Notes under the pieces: model-generated
The model's input: the letters and a program-made list of their open reading frames with translations, nothing else
The model's database searches: none
Told to the model about the DNA's origin: nothing
Assembly: GCA_016946835.1 (NCBI GenBank)
Contig: JACVTC010000080.1
Span: 185,001 to 217,500 of the forward strand
From: Neocallimastix lanati (nom. inval.)
Lineage: Eukaryota > Neocallimastigomycota > Neocallimastigomycetes > Neocallimastigales > Neocallimastigaceae
DNA: 32,500 nucleotides
Reading direction: 5' to 3'
Made by a program: the position numbers and the translations under genes
Part shown: positions 9,181 to 20,347 of the stretch, piece after piece
Layout: the number at the start of each line of letters is the position of its first letter
Numbering within the stretch: position 1 is the stretch's first letter

Positions 9181-10120
9181 AATTCTAATTTAATAATTTT
9201 TCAATCCCCTTTTCAAGTAAAATTATTAGGGTATATAATGATGATATATTTGTTGATGGTACATTTTTTATTTAAATATTTATTACAAGAACTTATGTTA
9301 AAGAATTAGATAGTTTTTACACTTCTTCTTTTGAAATATTAAAAAATAAAGAACAAGAAGCATATAAAATAATATTTGAAAAATTAAAAAAAAAAAAAAT
9401 GCTAATACATGTAACAATAATATTATAATTGAACCAAAAAAATTGCATTGTGATTTTGAAAGGGACATATCTAAAGCAGCAAAAACAATATTTCCTAATA
9501 CTAATATTAAATATTGCATTCTGCAGTATAAAAAATCACTAGAAATTAAAAAAAAATAAATTATGCTATAATGAAGTAAAAAATAATAATAATATATTTA
9601 TTTATTATAAAGCTATTTCAAATTTACCATTTATAAATCCTGAATACATATTTGATATTTATGTTTATAATTAAAATTAAATCCATTAAAAATAATTATT
9701 GTCAATTTTTAAAATTTTTAGAATATTTTTATAAAACATATTTAGTTGGTTATGATATGAAATTTTGGAATTATTTTAATAATATGGAACATATAATAAA
9801 CAATGCCCCAGAATCAATAATTATTTAAATAGTTTATTTCCAACAAAACCATTTTATTATGAATTAATAAATAAATTAAATGAACTTGAACATTTATTAT
9901 ATTATGATCATCAAAAAAAAAAAAAAGAATAAAAAATAAAAAAAAAAAAAATAAGAGGAATTTGGAAAATAAAAAAAAAAAAAAAGCAATAAATAAAGCT
10001 AATTAAATCAGTGTCTTAATTGAACGCTACAAAAATATTGAAACCAAGTTAATTAATGCTAAATGTGATAGAAATAATACTATAAATTTGTGGTTTGATT
10101 GTTTAACTGATTTAATATAA
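9181..10120 (+). pseudogene. MULE-type transposase relic, 3' part
   Basis: Reading continues from the 5' relic with NSNLIIFQSPFQVKLL. After a frame change come DDIFVDGTFFI (first acidic residue at 9255-9257), RTYVKELDSFYTTSFEILKN, and LHCDFERDISKAAKTIFP (second acidic residue at 9452-9454). Then YKAISNLPFINPEYIFDIY, FWNYFNNMEHIINNAPES (Glu at 9811-9813) and NYLNSLFPTKPFYYEL follow. The order DGTF, CDFE, then a Glu in an NNA-x-ES context matches the MULE transposase DDE fold. At least four frameshifts and several A-run expansions break it. The last readable frame ends at TAA 10118-10120 after NLWFDCLTDLI. It is non-functional. Confidence 0.82.
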
Positions 10121-10919
10121 TATAAATATTACTTTATAATAAATAATTAAAAAATGAGGAATGACCAAACAAAATAATCAGAATTCTGTCGTTCATAAAT
10201 TTAATTTATAAAGCATATTAAATTTATAATACAGTTTAAATAAATATTCAAATACGTCTGTATAATTAATAATTTTTTCATTATAATTATTATTTTTTTT
10301 AATAACATTTAAATAAAAGAATTATTATTAATAACATTTATATTTTTATATAATTCTTTTATTAATAACATTTAAATAAAAGAATTAAAATCATAAAATC
10401 TAATCATTATACAATTTATTTAATTATTCACTTAATAATTAATTAAAAATTGAAATAACAAAATAATACAATAAAATAATATTATGTAGCATAATATAAC
10501 TATAGTCACATATTTATTGACATAAAACAAATATATGTAGTAACATATTTGTATATTTAATATTAATTATTAAATATTAAATTTATATCTTTTTGATAAT
10601 TATTTTATTTTATTTTATTTCAATATATATTATTATAATTATAATAATTATAATACTTTAATTCATATAAAATTTATATAGTTCTATATATTAGAATATA
10701 TAATTAATATATTACCTATTTCTTATAAATAGATTAAATTATTTATATTAGAAATAGAGAACTCTCTTGTAAATTTTTAGGAATTAGAATTATTATTTTA
10801 ATTGTACGAATATTATAATTTTATTAATAAATTTTACTAAACAACCATTATTTTAAAAACCCACTGCTTATAAATTATTGCACATAAAAGTTCCGCATAT
10901 CAAAAATTTGAGTGTGTGT
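10121..10919. other. AT-rich gap with no gene
   Basis: No coding signal on either strand. Short repeats of ttaataacatttaaataaaa occur at about 10300-10385. No transposon end could be assigned to the transposase relic here. Confidence 0.7.
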
Positions 10920-11039
10920 CATTTCGCAAAAATTCATTTCGGAAAAGTTTCATTTCGCAAAATTTTTTGTGTCATTTCGCAAAAGTTCATTTCGCAAAAA
11001 TTTCATTTCGGAAAAGTTTCATTTCGCAAAATTTTAATA

Positions 11040-11742
11040 AATAGATAAATAAATAATAAAATAAATAAATAAATAAATAATAAAAAAATAAAAAAAAAAG
11101 AATTATAAAATATAAAATATAAAATATAAAATAAAAAATAAAAAATAAAAAAAAAAAAAAAATAAAAAATAAAAAATATAAAATATAAAATATAAAATAT
11201 AAAATATAAAATATAAAAAAAAAATATAAAGTATAAAATATAAAAATATAAAATAAAAAAAAATATATATATATATAAAATAAAAAATAAAAAAAATAAT
11301 AAATATAAAATATAAAATAAAAATAAAAAATAAAAAAAAAATATATATATATATATATATAATAAAAATATATATATATATATAAAATAAAAAATTAAAA
11401 ATAAAAATAAAAAGTATAAAATAAAAAATAAAAAAAATAAAAAAAATATAAAAAATAAAAAATAAAAATATAAAATATAAAATAAAAAATAAAAAAAAAT
11501 AAAAAAAAATATAAAAAATATAAAATAAAAATATAAGATATAAAATAAAAAATAAAAAAATATAAAATAAAAAATAAAAATAAATAAATAAAAATATAAA
11601 AAATATAAAATAAAAATATAAAATATAAAATATAAAATAAAAAAAAATATAAAATATAAAATATAAAATATAAAATATAAAATATAAAATATAAAATATA
11701 AAATATAAAATATAAAATATAAAATATAAAATAAAAAAATAG
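11040..11742. repeat. TATAAAA/AAAATA minisatellite inside the foldback element
   Basis: About 700 bp made almost only of A and T, with long perfect tracts of tataaaa (for example 11647-11730) and interspersed poly-A and TA dinucleotide runs. Overlapping long frames on the - strand (FILYFIFYIL-type) are a product of the period and are not genes. Confidence 0.92.
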
Positions 11743-12035
11743 ATACCACCTAAAATCATCCTAATTTTGTGCTACTTTTAACTCCCTTTTTTATGATGTC
11801 CTCATCTTTTTTTTTTTTTTTTTTTTTTACTGAATTATTTATAAATATTTCTTTTATTAAAAAAATTTATTAGCAATTTAAGATTTTTAAAATACTGCGC
11901 AAGGACTTAAAAGGTGTAAAATGATCAATTAATTATTTAAATATTATTTTTTAATATTTTTTTTAATAATTATATTTTAAATTTAACAATTATATTTTAA
12001 ATTATTATACTTTACATCTTTTAAATTATTAATAC

Positions 12036-12227
12036 TTATTTTTTTTATATATATATAAAATTCTTATATATATTTTAAAAAATTATAAAACGTTTAAAAC
12101 ATATGATAAAATATTTTATTTTTTTAAAGCGTTATTTTTTTTATATATATATAAAATTCTTATATATATTTTAAAAAATTATAAAACGTTTAAAACATAT
12201 GATAAAATATTTTATTTTTTTAAAGCG
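12036..12227. repeat. Perfect 96-bp tandem duplication
   Basis: Two head-to-tail copies (12036-12131 and 12132-12227), each ending in tttttttaaagcg and containing ataaaacgtttaaaacatat. By eye the copies are identical. They lie inside the foldback element, so the duplication may be specific to this copy. Confidence 0.9.
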
Positions 12228-12537
12228 TTAATTCTAATGAATATTTATTATTATATAATGTATATTTAATATATATATGTCCATATATATATGTATATTT
12301 TTTTTAAAAAAATTTAATTTTAAAATTTATTTATTTATTATAGTTTTATATATTTATTTTTATTTATTTAGTTTTTTATTTAAATTTTATATATTATTTA
12401 TTTATTTTATTATTAATTTATTTATTTATTAAAAAATTTTGCGAAATGAAACTTTTCCGAAATGAAATTTTGCGAAATGAAACTTTTTATGTAAATTTTC
12501 CGAAATGAAACTTTCCGAAATGAAATTTTGCGAAATG

Positions 12538-13704
12538 CTCCTCCCCCAAAAAATTTATCATTATATATATCACGTGAAAATTGGCTTAATGTAACCAATT
12601 TATTATTTATTTATTTATTTATTATTTATTATTTATAATTTATTTATCTATTTATTTATTCATTTATTCATTTATATTGATTTACTTTTTTAATTTAATA
12701 ATATATTAATTGAATTAGAAATAAAAAGAAAAAAAAAATTTTATTATTAATAAAATATATAAAATATATTAAATATAGTGTATAATACTTAAATTTAATT
12801 ATATTCTTCATATATTATTTTGTAATCATTTAAAAAAAATAAAATATTATAGAATATATTACCAATTGATTATAATATATAATTTTAATATAACAGAATA
12901 TATAAAACATTTTCAGTATTTTTTCCTGTCAAAAAAAAAAAAAAAAAATTTTTTTTCTTTGCAAAAAAAAAAATTTTATAAGCATTAATAATAAAATTAT
13001 TAAATAAATTATTAATAAAAATAATAGTAAGGGGTAAAAATCACAAATTTTAGTATTAAATTTGTAAACTAAACCTTTTAAAAAATATTAAAAAAATCAG
13101 AAAATAATAAGCATAAATAATAACAAACAAATAAAATATATTCAAAAAAAAAAAAAAGATTAAAATTAGAAAAGATATAACCATTAAATTAAACGAAAGA
13201 AATCATTTACTATAAAATTTAATTATATAAAAAAAAATAAAAAAGTATATATTTTTAGAGAATAAAATATTTTATTTATTTAATTATTAACAAATAATTA
13301 AAATTAAAATTATATTTTAATGATATAAAATTTAGTTAAATTTTACAATAAAAAAAGGAAAAAAAAAATATCAAATTTAAAAATATAAAATAATAATAAA
13401 ATATATAAATAAATTGTATTATTTTTTATTTTATCAAATATATATATATATAACAAAAAAAAATAAAAATAAAAGAAAATAATCAAAAGTATTCATAAAG
13501 TATTTTAATTCAACACAATAAAAATATTAATTTTAACTTTATTTATTTAAAAAGATATATAAACAAAAAAATAAAAATAAAAATAAAAATAAAAAAAAAT
13601 ATATATTTTATTTACATACAAAATTTTGCAATATTAAAAAATTAAATTATTTTAGTATAAAATAAAAATATACATTTAATTATTGTTCTTTTTTTTAAAA
13701 AAAA
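12538..13704. promoter_or_regulatory. Upstream region of the first MFS gene
   Basis: About 1.2 kb without a gene. It holds short TTTA runs (12600-12680), mixed A- and T-runs (12935-12970) and further A-runs on the sense strand of the downstream gene, ending in an A-run directly before its ATG. No specific promoter element stands out in this composition. Confidence 0.5.
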
Positions 13705-15429
13705 ATGGGTGAATTAAAAAATAACAAGAATAAAGAAGATAAGGAGATGAAAGTTTTTCAAGGTAAGAAGGTGTCAGAAAAACAACGTTCCTTAATCCTA
13801 TTAAATATATGTATTACAAGTATTGCTGGTGGTATTATGGCTACTTCATTAACCACAGCATTACCTCCTATTATGAATGATCTTCATATTGATGTTAATA
13901 CTGGTCAATGGTTAACTAGTGGTTTTGGCTTATTTTTAGCTATTGTTACACCATTCACTTCATATCTTATTACTAGATTTAAAACAAAAATGCTCTATTG
14001 TGTTTCTAACTTATTATTCATCGTCGGTTTAGTTATTTGTGCTGTTTCCTATAGATTTTGGCAAATGATGCTTGGTAGAATTATTCAAGGTTGTGGTACA
14101 GGATTAATGATGTCAATGTCTCAAGTTATTATTCTCAGTATTTATCCACCTAATAAAATTGGAACAGCCATGGGATGGTATGGATTTGCTTTCAGTGTCG
14201 CTCCTATTATTGCTCCTACTTTAGCAGGTATTTTAGTTGATACTGTAGGATGGCGTATGATTTTTGTTATTGCTTCTGTTGTTATGGGTATTGCATTTAT
14301 TTTTGCTTTGTATGTTATGGAAAATGTTTTAACCACAATGAATAGAAAGTTTGATACCATTTCTTTAATTATTAGTGCTTTCTCTTTTGGTGGTATTACT
14401 TTAGCTATTGGTAATGTCGGTAAATATGATTTTGTTAGTTATCAAGTATTATTGGTACTTATTATTGGTTTGATCGCTACTGTTGTTTTTATTTATCGTC
14501 AGTTACATCAAGAGTTACCATTCTTAGATCTTCGTATATTGAAAGACAGAAAATTCCGTATTTCCACTATAGCAACTTTTGTTTTACAATTAACTATCTT
14601 AGGTAATGCTATCATTTTCCCAATTTACGTTCAACAAATTAAGCATAAATCTGCTACTATTTCAGGTTTGGCTATTCTTCCTGGTTCAATTGCTTCTGCT
14701 TTCTTAAGTCCTTTAGCAGGAAAAATTTATGATAAAATTGGGGTTAAATTTTTATACTTTGGTGGTTCCCTTTCCTTAGCTATTAGTGGCTTATTAATTT
14801 ATTTCGTTAATATTAATACTAGTATTTGGGTAGTTTCTGTCATTAATATTTTAAGATGCTGTGCTATTGCTCTTTTCAATATGCCTGTCTTTACTTGGGG
14901 TATGGGAAGTATTCCTAAAAATAGAACTTCCGATGCTACTGCTCTTAATAATTCTATTCGTTCTGTTGGTGGTGCTCTCGGTTCTGCTCTCTTCGTATCT
15001 GTTTTAACTAAAGTTGCAAGTATTGTTGGTAAATCAAAGGAAAATCCAGATATGTTTGGATTTAATGTTGTTTATCTTATTATGTCCATTTTAGGTTTTA
15101 TGATTGTCTTTATCGGTATATATGGTATGAGAAAGGCCGAAAAAGAAGATAAGGCTAAAGCTGAAATTGAAGCTTCCAGGGCATTAGAAGAAAAAAATAT
15201 TGATAAAAAGCATGTTATTTCCGATGAAAACACTAAATCAAATTCTAATAATATTGATATTGTAATCGATGAAATTGAAAAGAATACTGAAGGAAATAAA
15301 AAGATTAATAATAATGAAGAAAAATCAGATAGTGAAACTGTTATTAATGATGATTCCATTTCAGATAAATCATCAGAAAATACTACAGAAAATAATTCTG
15401 AAATAGATGTCATTGAAAAGAAGGAATAA
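13705..15429 (+). CDS. MFS transporter, 14-segment DHA2 type, copy 1
   Basis: A 574-residue intronless gene. Fourteen hydrophobic segments can be marked between about residues 30 and 475, the number expected for the DHA2 (EmrB/QacA-type) drug:proton antiporter family of the plasma membrane. Segment 5 (GTAMGWYGFAFSVAPIIAPT) corresponds to the antiporter motif region, and the loop after segment 2 has RFKTKMLY in the motif-A position. A 30-residue Lys/Glu-rich N-terminus and a roughly 95-residue acidic Ser/Asn/Glu C-tail, both presumably cytosolic, flank the core. The core (QWLTSGFGLFLAIVTPF, GWRMIF) resembles Clostridia/Bacilli transporters more than fungal ones, suggesting bacterial origin. 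The substrate is unknown. The start is the first ATG after an A-run, and the same region is preserved in the neighbouring paralogue. Confidence 0.92.
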   Translation: MGELKNNKNKEDKEMKVFQGKKVSEKQRSLILLNICITSIAGGIMATSLTTALPPIMNDLHIDVNTGQWLTSGFGLFLAIVTPFTSYLITRFKTKMLYCVSNLLFIVGLVICAVSYRFWQMMLGRIIQGCGTGLMMSMSQVIILSIYPPNKIGTAMGWYGFAFSVAPIIAPTLAGILVDTVGWRMIFVIASVVMGIAFIFALYVMENVLTTMNRKFDTISLIISAFSFGGITLAIGNVGKYDFVSYQVLLVLIIGLIATVVFIYRQLHQELPFLDLRILKDRKFRISTIATFVLQLTILGNAIIFPIYVQQIKHKSATISGLAILPGSIASAFLSPLAGKIYDKIGVKFLYFGGSLSLAISGLLIYFVNINTSIWVVSVINILRCCAIALFNMPVFTWGMGSIPKNRTSDATALNNSIRSVGGALGSALFVSVLTKVASIVGKSKENPDMFGFNVVYLIMSILGFMIVFIGIYGMRKAEKEDKAKAEIEASRALEEKNIDKKHVISDENTKSNSNNIDIVIDEIEKNTEGNKKINNNEEKSDSETVINDDSISDKSSENTTENNSEIDVIEKKE

Positions 15430-15658
15430 TTATATTAAAAATTTTAATTACATTATTATTTTTATAAAAATTATTTATATACAAAATAGAAAAGATATAT
15501 AAAAATAATAATAATAATAAGATTGAAAAGGGGAAATAGAATATGAATCTTTTTTTTTATTTAAACACTTTTTTTTCTTTTTTTTTTTTTAACGCTAATT
15601 ATTTATTTCATAAAATAAAAACACATAAAAACAAAAAACAAACAAAAAAACAAACGAA

Positions 15659-15696
<38 letters not shown>

Positions 15697-15973
15697 ATAT
15701 ATATATTACATTAATAATAATAAATAAATACTAATAGTTAATAAATTAATAAAAAAAATATTATTTAAAAAAAAATAAAAAAAAATATATATATATATTT
15801 TAAATTAAAATTTGAATAAATAAAAAAATAAAAAAATAAAAATAAACATCATTCAAAGTATATATTCGTTTTTGTAGTACTTTCTTTTTTTTTTTTTTTT
15901 TTTTTTTTGAATTTTGATTTTTGATTTTTAATTTTGAAAATTTTTATTGAAATAGAAAATATATATATAAAAA

Positions 15974-16011
<38 letters not shown>

Positions 16012-16485
16012 TTAATAGTTCAATTTTATAAATAATTAAAATAAAAAAAAAAAAAAAAAAAAAGATTCTGTAATATTGTATAATATATATATTTTATTCT
16101 TTAAAATTAATAATTCATATTTTAATATTCCGTTTATTTAATAACATATAGAAAAAAAAAAAAAAAAAAAAAATTAAAATGAAGAAAAGGTAAAAATTTA
16201 ATTATCTCAATCTAAATTCAACTTGTTATAATTTATTTAATAGAAAATTTTAAATATTATTATAAATTATGGTATATTCTAAATTTTTTTTTTTTTTTTT
16301 TTTGTATTAAAATAAAATAGATTAAAATTTAAACTTGATAAAATAACTTTTTAATTTAATTTTAAAAGATATATTTTTTTTGAAAAAAGTTTATAATTTT
16401 AAATCTTATTTATAGTTATTCCAATATATTATGCTTAATTCATAAATATATTCTTTTCTTCAAAATTTTAATATTTTTTTAATAG

Positions 16486-16516
<31 letters not shown>

Positions 16517-16876
16517 ATAAAAAATATAGAAATTGGTATATATACCTAAATACCATTAATAACATTCGATTTAACAATATTAGTTGAAATAATATTTATA
16601 ATACCCTTATTAAAAATAAAAAATATATTATATTATATAAAGCTTTATTTCTAAATTTTATGTATATTTTAAATATAGATAATAAATAATTCATATGTTA
16701 ATTCCACAATGAATAAATTTCAAAAAAAAAAAAAAAAAAATAAAATAAAAAATTAAAAATAAAAATAAACAACAGAAAGAATTTATATTAATAACACCAT
16801 AAAAATTTTCATTATTGAGTAAAAAAAATAAAAAAAAATAAAAAAAAATAAAAAAAAGGCTATAGAATTAAAGAAA
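15430..16876. other. Gap between the two MFS paralogues
   Basis: 1.45 kb without a gene. It contains at least seven A-runs (35 bases at 15660-15694; others near 16044, 16153, 16485 and 16722), two T-runs (near 15886 and 16285), and TA dinucleotide tracts at 15785-15800 and 15980-16010. The short frame from 15543 is a poly-T/poly-A artefact. It presumably holds the terminator of copy 1 and the promoter of copy 2, which cannot be resolved. Confidence 0.6.
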
Positions 16877-18544
16877 ATGACAGAAGATGGAAAAAATCTA
16901 GAAATAGAAAATAAAATCACCGAGGATAAGAAGAGTGAAATAGTGGAAGAAAAAATTATTCAAGGTAAAAGTGTTTCGAAAAGGAAACGTACCTTAATCC
17001 TAATAAATTTAAGTATTACCGGTACAGCGGCCGGTATTATGGCGACTTCATTAACCACTGCTTTGCCACTGATTATGGAAGATCTTAACATTGATCTTAA
17101 TACGGGTCAATGGTTAACAAGTGGATTTGGTTTATTTTTAGCTATTGTTACTCCATTTTCAGCTTTTCTTATTAAACGATTTAAGACTAAAAGATTATAT
17201 TGTACATCATTATTGTTATTTATGATAGGATTAATTATTTGTGCCGTTTCTAATCAATTTTGGATAATGATGGTAGGTAGAATTGTTCAAGGAAGTGGGA
17301 GTGGTTTAATGAATTCTATGTCTCAGGTTATCATTCTTAATATTTATCCTCCGGATAAAGTTGGTACCGCTATGGGTTGGTATGGATTTTCCTTTAGTGT
17401 AGCTCCAATTGTAGCTCCTACTTTGGCTGGAATCATTGTTGATACCATTGGTTGGCGTATGATTTTCATTAGTGCTACCACTGTTATGGGTATCTCTCTG
17501 ATTTTTGCACTTTTTGTCATGGAAAATGTTTTACCTCTTATGAAAAGAAGCTTTGATACTATTTCCTTTATTATTAGTGCTTTTGCTTTTGGTGGTATAA
17601 CTTTAGCTATCGGTAATGTCGGTAAATATGACATCATTAGTTATCAAGTTTTAATGGTATTCATTATTGGTTTGGTATCTATGGTCATTTTCGTCATTCG
17701 TCAATTACATCAAAAATTACCTTTCCTGGATCTTCGTATCTTAAAGGATATACGATTTTGTGTTGCGACTGTGGCGATCTTCATTCTACAATTAACTATT
17801 TTAGGTAATGCCATCATTTTACCTATATATGTTCAACAAATTAAAAAGAGATCTGCCACTATTTCCGGTTTAACTGTTCTTCCAGGATCACTTGCTTCTG
17901 CTTTTGTTAGTCCTATAGCTGGAAAAATTTATGATAAAATTGGTATAAAATTTCTCTATTTTGGGGGTGCCTTTTCTTTGGCCCTTAGTGGTTTATTAAT
18001 TTATTTTGTTAGTTATGATACCAGTATTTGGATAGTATCTATTATAAATATTTTAAGATGTATCGCTATTGCTCTCTTTAATATGCCTGTTTTCACTTGG
18101 GGTATGGGAAATATACCTAAAAATAGAACATCCGATGCTTCTGCCCTCAATAATTCTATACGTGCTATGGGAGGTGCCCTTGGTTCTGCCATGTTCGTTT
18201 CCATTTTAACGAAAGTAGAGAGTATTGTAAAGGATACGAAAGAACATCCAGATATGTATGGCTATAATGTTGTCTATCTTATTATGTCAATTTTAGGTCT
18301 CCTAATTATTATCATTGGTATATTTGGTATTAAATCCACCAATAATGGTAGAAAAGGAAAAGTAAAAAAGACGAATTCCTCTAAACCTGAGAAAAGCACC
18401 AGTATGAAAGAAATGAAATCTCTTTCTCTAGAAAAAAATAATGATGAAACAATGAATAAAGTTGAAATTGTTATAGAGAATGATACCAATTCCAACCATG
18501 AAAATGATGAAAATGATAATAATGATAGAAATGATGAAAAATAG
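16877..18544 (+). CDS. MFS transporter, 14-segment DHA2 type, copy 2
   Basis: A 555-residue intronless paralogue of the gene at 13705, in the same orientation 1.45 kb downstream. In the block TSLTTAL to RLYC, 44 of 53 residues are identical, and the similarity runs through all fourteen hydrophobic segments, including the GWYGFSFSVAPIVAPT antiporter region. The N-terminus shares only IIQGKSVSKRKRTLILINL-type sequence near the membrane. The C-tail (about 75 residues, Lys/Ser then Asn/Asp-rich, ending in a series of ND and NE residues) is different from that of copy 1. The pair is therefore a tandem duplication with a conserved transport core and fast-changing cytosolic ends. Role is inferred as proton-driven export; the substrate is unknown. 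Confidence 0.92.
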   Translation: MTEDGKNLEIENKITEDKKSEIVEEKIIQGKSVSKRKRTLILINLSITGTAAGIMATSLTTALPLIMEDLNIDLNTGQWLTSGFGLFLAIVTPFSAFLIKRFKTKRLYCTSLLLFMIGLIICAVSNQFWIMMVGRIVQGSGSGLMNSMSQVIILNIYPPDKVGTAMGWYGFSFSVAPIVAPTLAGIIVDTIGWRMIFISATTVMGISLIFALFVMENVLPLMKRSFDTISFIISAFAFGGITLAIGNVGKYDIISYQVLMVFIIGLVSMVIFVIRQLHQKLPFLDLRILKDIRFCVATVAIFILQLTILGNAIILPIYVQQIKKRSATISGLTVLPGSLASAFVSPIAGKIYDKIGIKFLYFGGAFSLALSGLLIYFVSYDTSIWIVSIINILRCIAIALFNMPVFTWGMGNIPKNRTSDASALNNSIRAMGGALGSAMFVSILTKVESIVKDTKEHPDMYGYNVVYLIMSILGLLIIIIGIFGIKSTNNGRKGKVKKTNSSKPEKSTSMKEMKSLSLEKNNDETMNKVEIVIENDTNSNHENDENDNNDRNDEK

Positions 18545-18569
18545 GAAGGGAAAGTTGAATTAGTGAATT

Positions 18570-18577
<8 letters not shown>

Positions 18578-18615
<38 letters not shown>
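18578..18615. repeat. 38-base A-run downstream of MFS copy 2
   Basis: An uninterrupted A-run starting 34 bases after the stop codon, on the sense strand. It could reflect an ancient insertion of a polyadenylated end or plain slippage expansion. Confidence 0.95.
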
Positions 18616-18618
<3 letters not shown>

Positions 18619-18767
18619 ATTTTAAATATATTTTCTTTATTATATTCTTTATGAAAATTCAAAATCATATCATTATTTTTACCACTTATGGATTAATTTT
18701 TATTAATTTCATAGAAGAATAAAAAAAAAATTATTAAGACAGAGATAATAAAAAAAAAAAAAAAAAA

Positions 18768-18971
18768 ATTGTTTATAAATTAATTATTTATTTTGTAAAT
18801 CACTTTTATTGTTTAATATATTTAGGTTTAATATATTTAGAATTTGAGATTTACAATTTAAAAGTATTGATAAAAGGTGATTATAAAAAAAAAAAAAAAA
18901 AAAAAAAAGAGTAAAAATAAATTATAATTACTATTTTCCTAAAATTATTTAATATAAAATTATTAAAAATA

Positions 18972-19004
<33 letters not shown>

Positions 19005-19067
19005 GAGTAAAAATAAATTATAATTACTATTTTCCTAAAATTATTTAATATAAAATTATTAAAAATA

Positions 19068-19114
<47 letters not shown>

Positions 19115-19202
19115 TTTATAAATTAATTATTTATTTTGTAAATCACTTTATTGTTTAATATATTTAGAATTTGGGATTTACAATTTAAAGTATTGATAAA
19201 AG
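18768..19202. repeat. Nested duplications in the convergent gap
   Basis: Two block types are seen. A roughly 100-bp block beginning attgtttataaattaattatt occurs at 18768-18877 and again at 19111-19202 with small deletions and substitutions. Between them, a 96-bp unit beginning gagtaaaaataaattataat occurs twice in tandem (18909-19004 and from 19005), each copy ending in an A-run, the second of 36 bases (19076-19111). The structure suggests unequal exchange or slippage between A-runs. Confidence 0.88.
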
Positions 19203-20347
19203 TAAGTAATAAAGAGGTTAATATTTATATATATTTTTTTTTAATTTATTAAATTAAAATCAATTCTCTAAAATAAAGAAGAAATATATATCTAGTATAT
19301 ATAAATGAAAAATATGAAAAATATAATAAAAAATATATATATATAATAATTTATATTTTATTTAATTTTAATTTAATTTTTATTTAATCTTTATTTAATT
19401 TTTATTTAATTTTTATTTAATTTTAATTTAATATTTATTTAATATTTATTTAATTTTTACTTATGTTGAAAATGTAATAATAAAAAAAAAAAATAAACTA
19501 GAATTATAATGCATACTAGCAATATAGTTGTTTATCAAAAATATAATATATATAATATATATATATATATGTTTTAAATATTTATATATTTTAAATATTT
19601 ATATATATATATAATATATATAATATATATATAAATATTTAAAACATTTTTTTTTTTATGAAAAAAAATTTTTTAAGCTTTATTATTATTTTTATTATTA
19701 TTTTTATTACTATTATTTTTATTTTTATTTTTATTATTATAGAATAATTGTATATATTTATTTGATTCTAATTTTTTTTTATCTAAAAAAATTAAATGTT
19801 CTTACATATATAAATATATATTTTTTTAATAAATATATATATTTATATAAAACATTCTATCTTTATAAAATAATAATACAAAAATATTGAACGATTATAT
19901 TTTATAAAATGTATTTAATTTTAATTTTTTTTTTTTTTTTTTATGTTTATCTTATTATTAGAACTGAATAGTTTGATATATAAATATAAAAATATTATAT
20001 ATAAATATCTTATTATATCATATATAAATTTATATTTTATAAAAATAATTATCAATTTTATATTTAAATATATAAAATAATAAATAGTTCTATAAATTTA
20101 AATCATATTATTAATGTTTTTTTTTGTTTTTTTTTTTTTTTTTTTTTTTTTTTATTTTATTTTTATTTTTTTGTCTTTGTTTTTTGTTTTTGTTTTTGTT
20201 CTTTTTTTTTTTGTTTTTTTGTTTTTTTGTCTTGTTTTTTAGTATTAATATAATATATTTAAATTCTATTTTTACATTCTAATCTTTATTCTGTTCTTTA
20301 TATTATTTCATATATATATTTATTTTTCTTTTCATTTTTAAGTAATT
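19203..20347. other. Convergent gap, low-complexity DNA with a large hairpin
   Basis: No gene. A tract of TTTATTTAATTT units lies at 19355-19460. A near-perfect inverted repeat at 19569-19647 pairs atgttttaaatatttatata with its complement and could form a long cruciform. From about 19920 the homopolymers switch to T-runs, including 27 T at 20127-20153 and a TTTTTG-type tract to 20240. The 3' end of the CotH gene presumably lies in this T-rich part (A-rich on its sense strand). Confidence 0.7.

Larger units (their letters stand above)
10920..12537. mobile_element. Foldback/MITE-like element with CATTTCG arrays
   Basis: Seven copies of catttcg(c/g)aaaa begin at 10920, 10935, 10951, 10973, 10988, 11004 and 11020. 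Six reverse-complement copies, (c/g)cgaaatg, start at 12441, 12457, 12472, 12500, 12515 and 12530 and end at 12537. Units with C and with G after TTCG alternate in both arms. The outer bases are CATTTCGC at the left and GCGAAATG at the right, so the arrays are terminal inverted repeats made of tandem subunits. The interior is non-coding: a TATAAAA-type minisatellite and a 96-bp duplication. Such architecture is typical of non-autonomous foldback DNA transposons, but the family is unknown and no clear target duplication is visible. Confidence 0.72.

Noticed and set aside
11003-11759. Two overlapping - strand frames of 218 and 248 codons
   Set aside because: The sequence is a TATAAAA minisatellite inside the foldback element; two overlapping frames being open together is a sign of periodicity.
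14142-14360. - strand frames inside the MFS genes (also near 15072, 17344, 18013 and 18274)
   Set aside because: They are antisense shadows of strongly conserved membrane-protein coding sequence.
15543-15734. 63-codon + strand frame between the MFS genes
   Set aside because: It is made of poly-Phe and poly-Lys from T- and A-runs.
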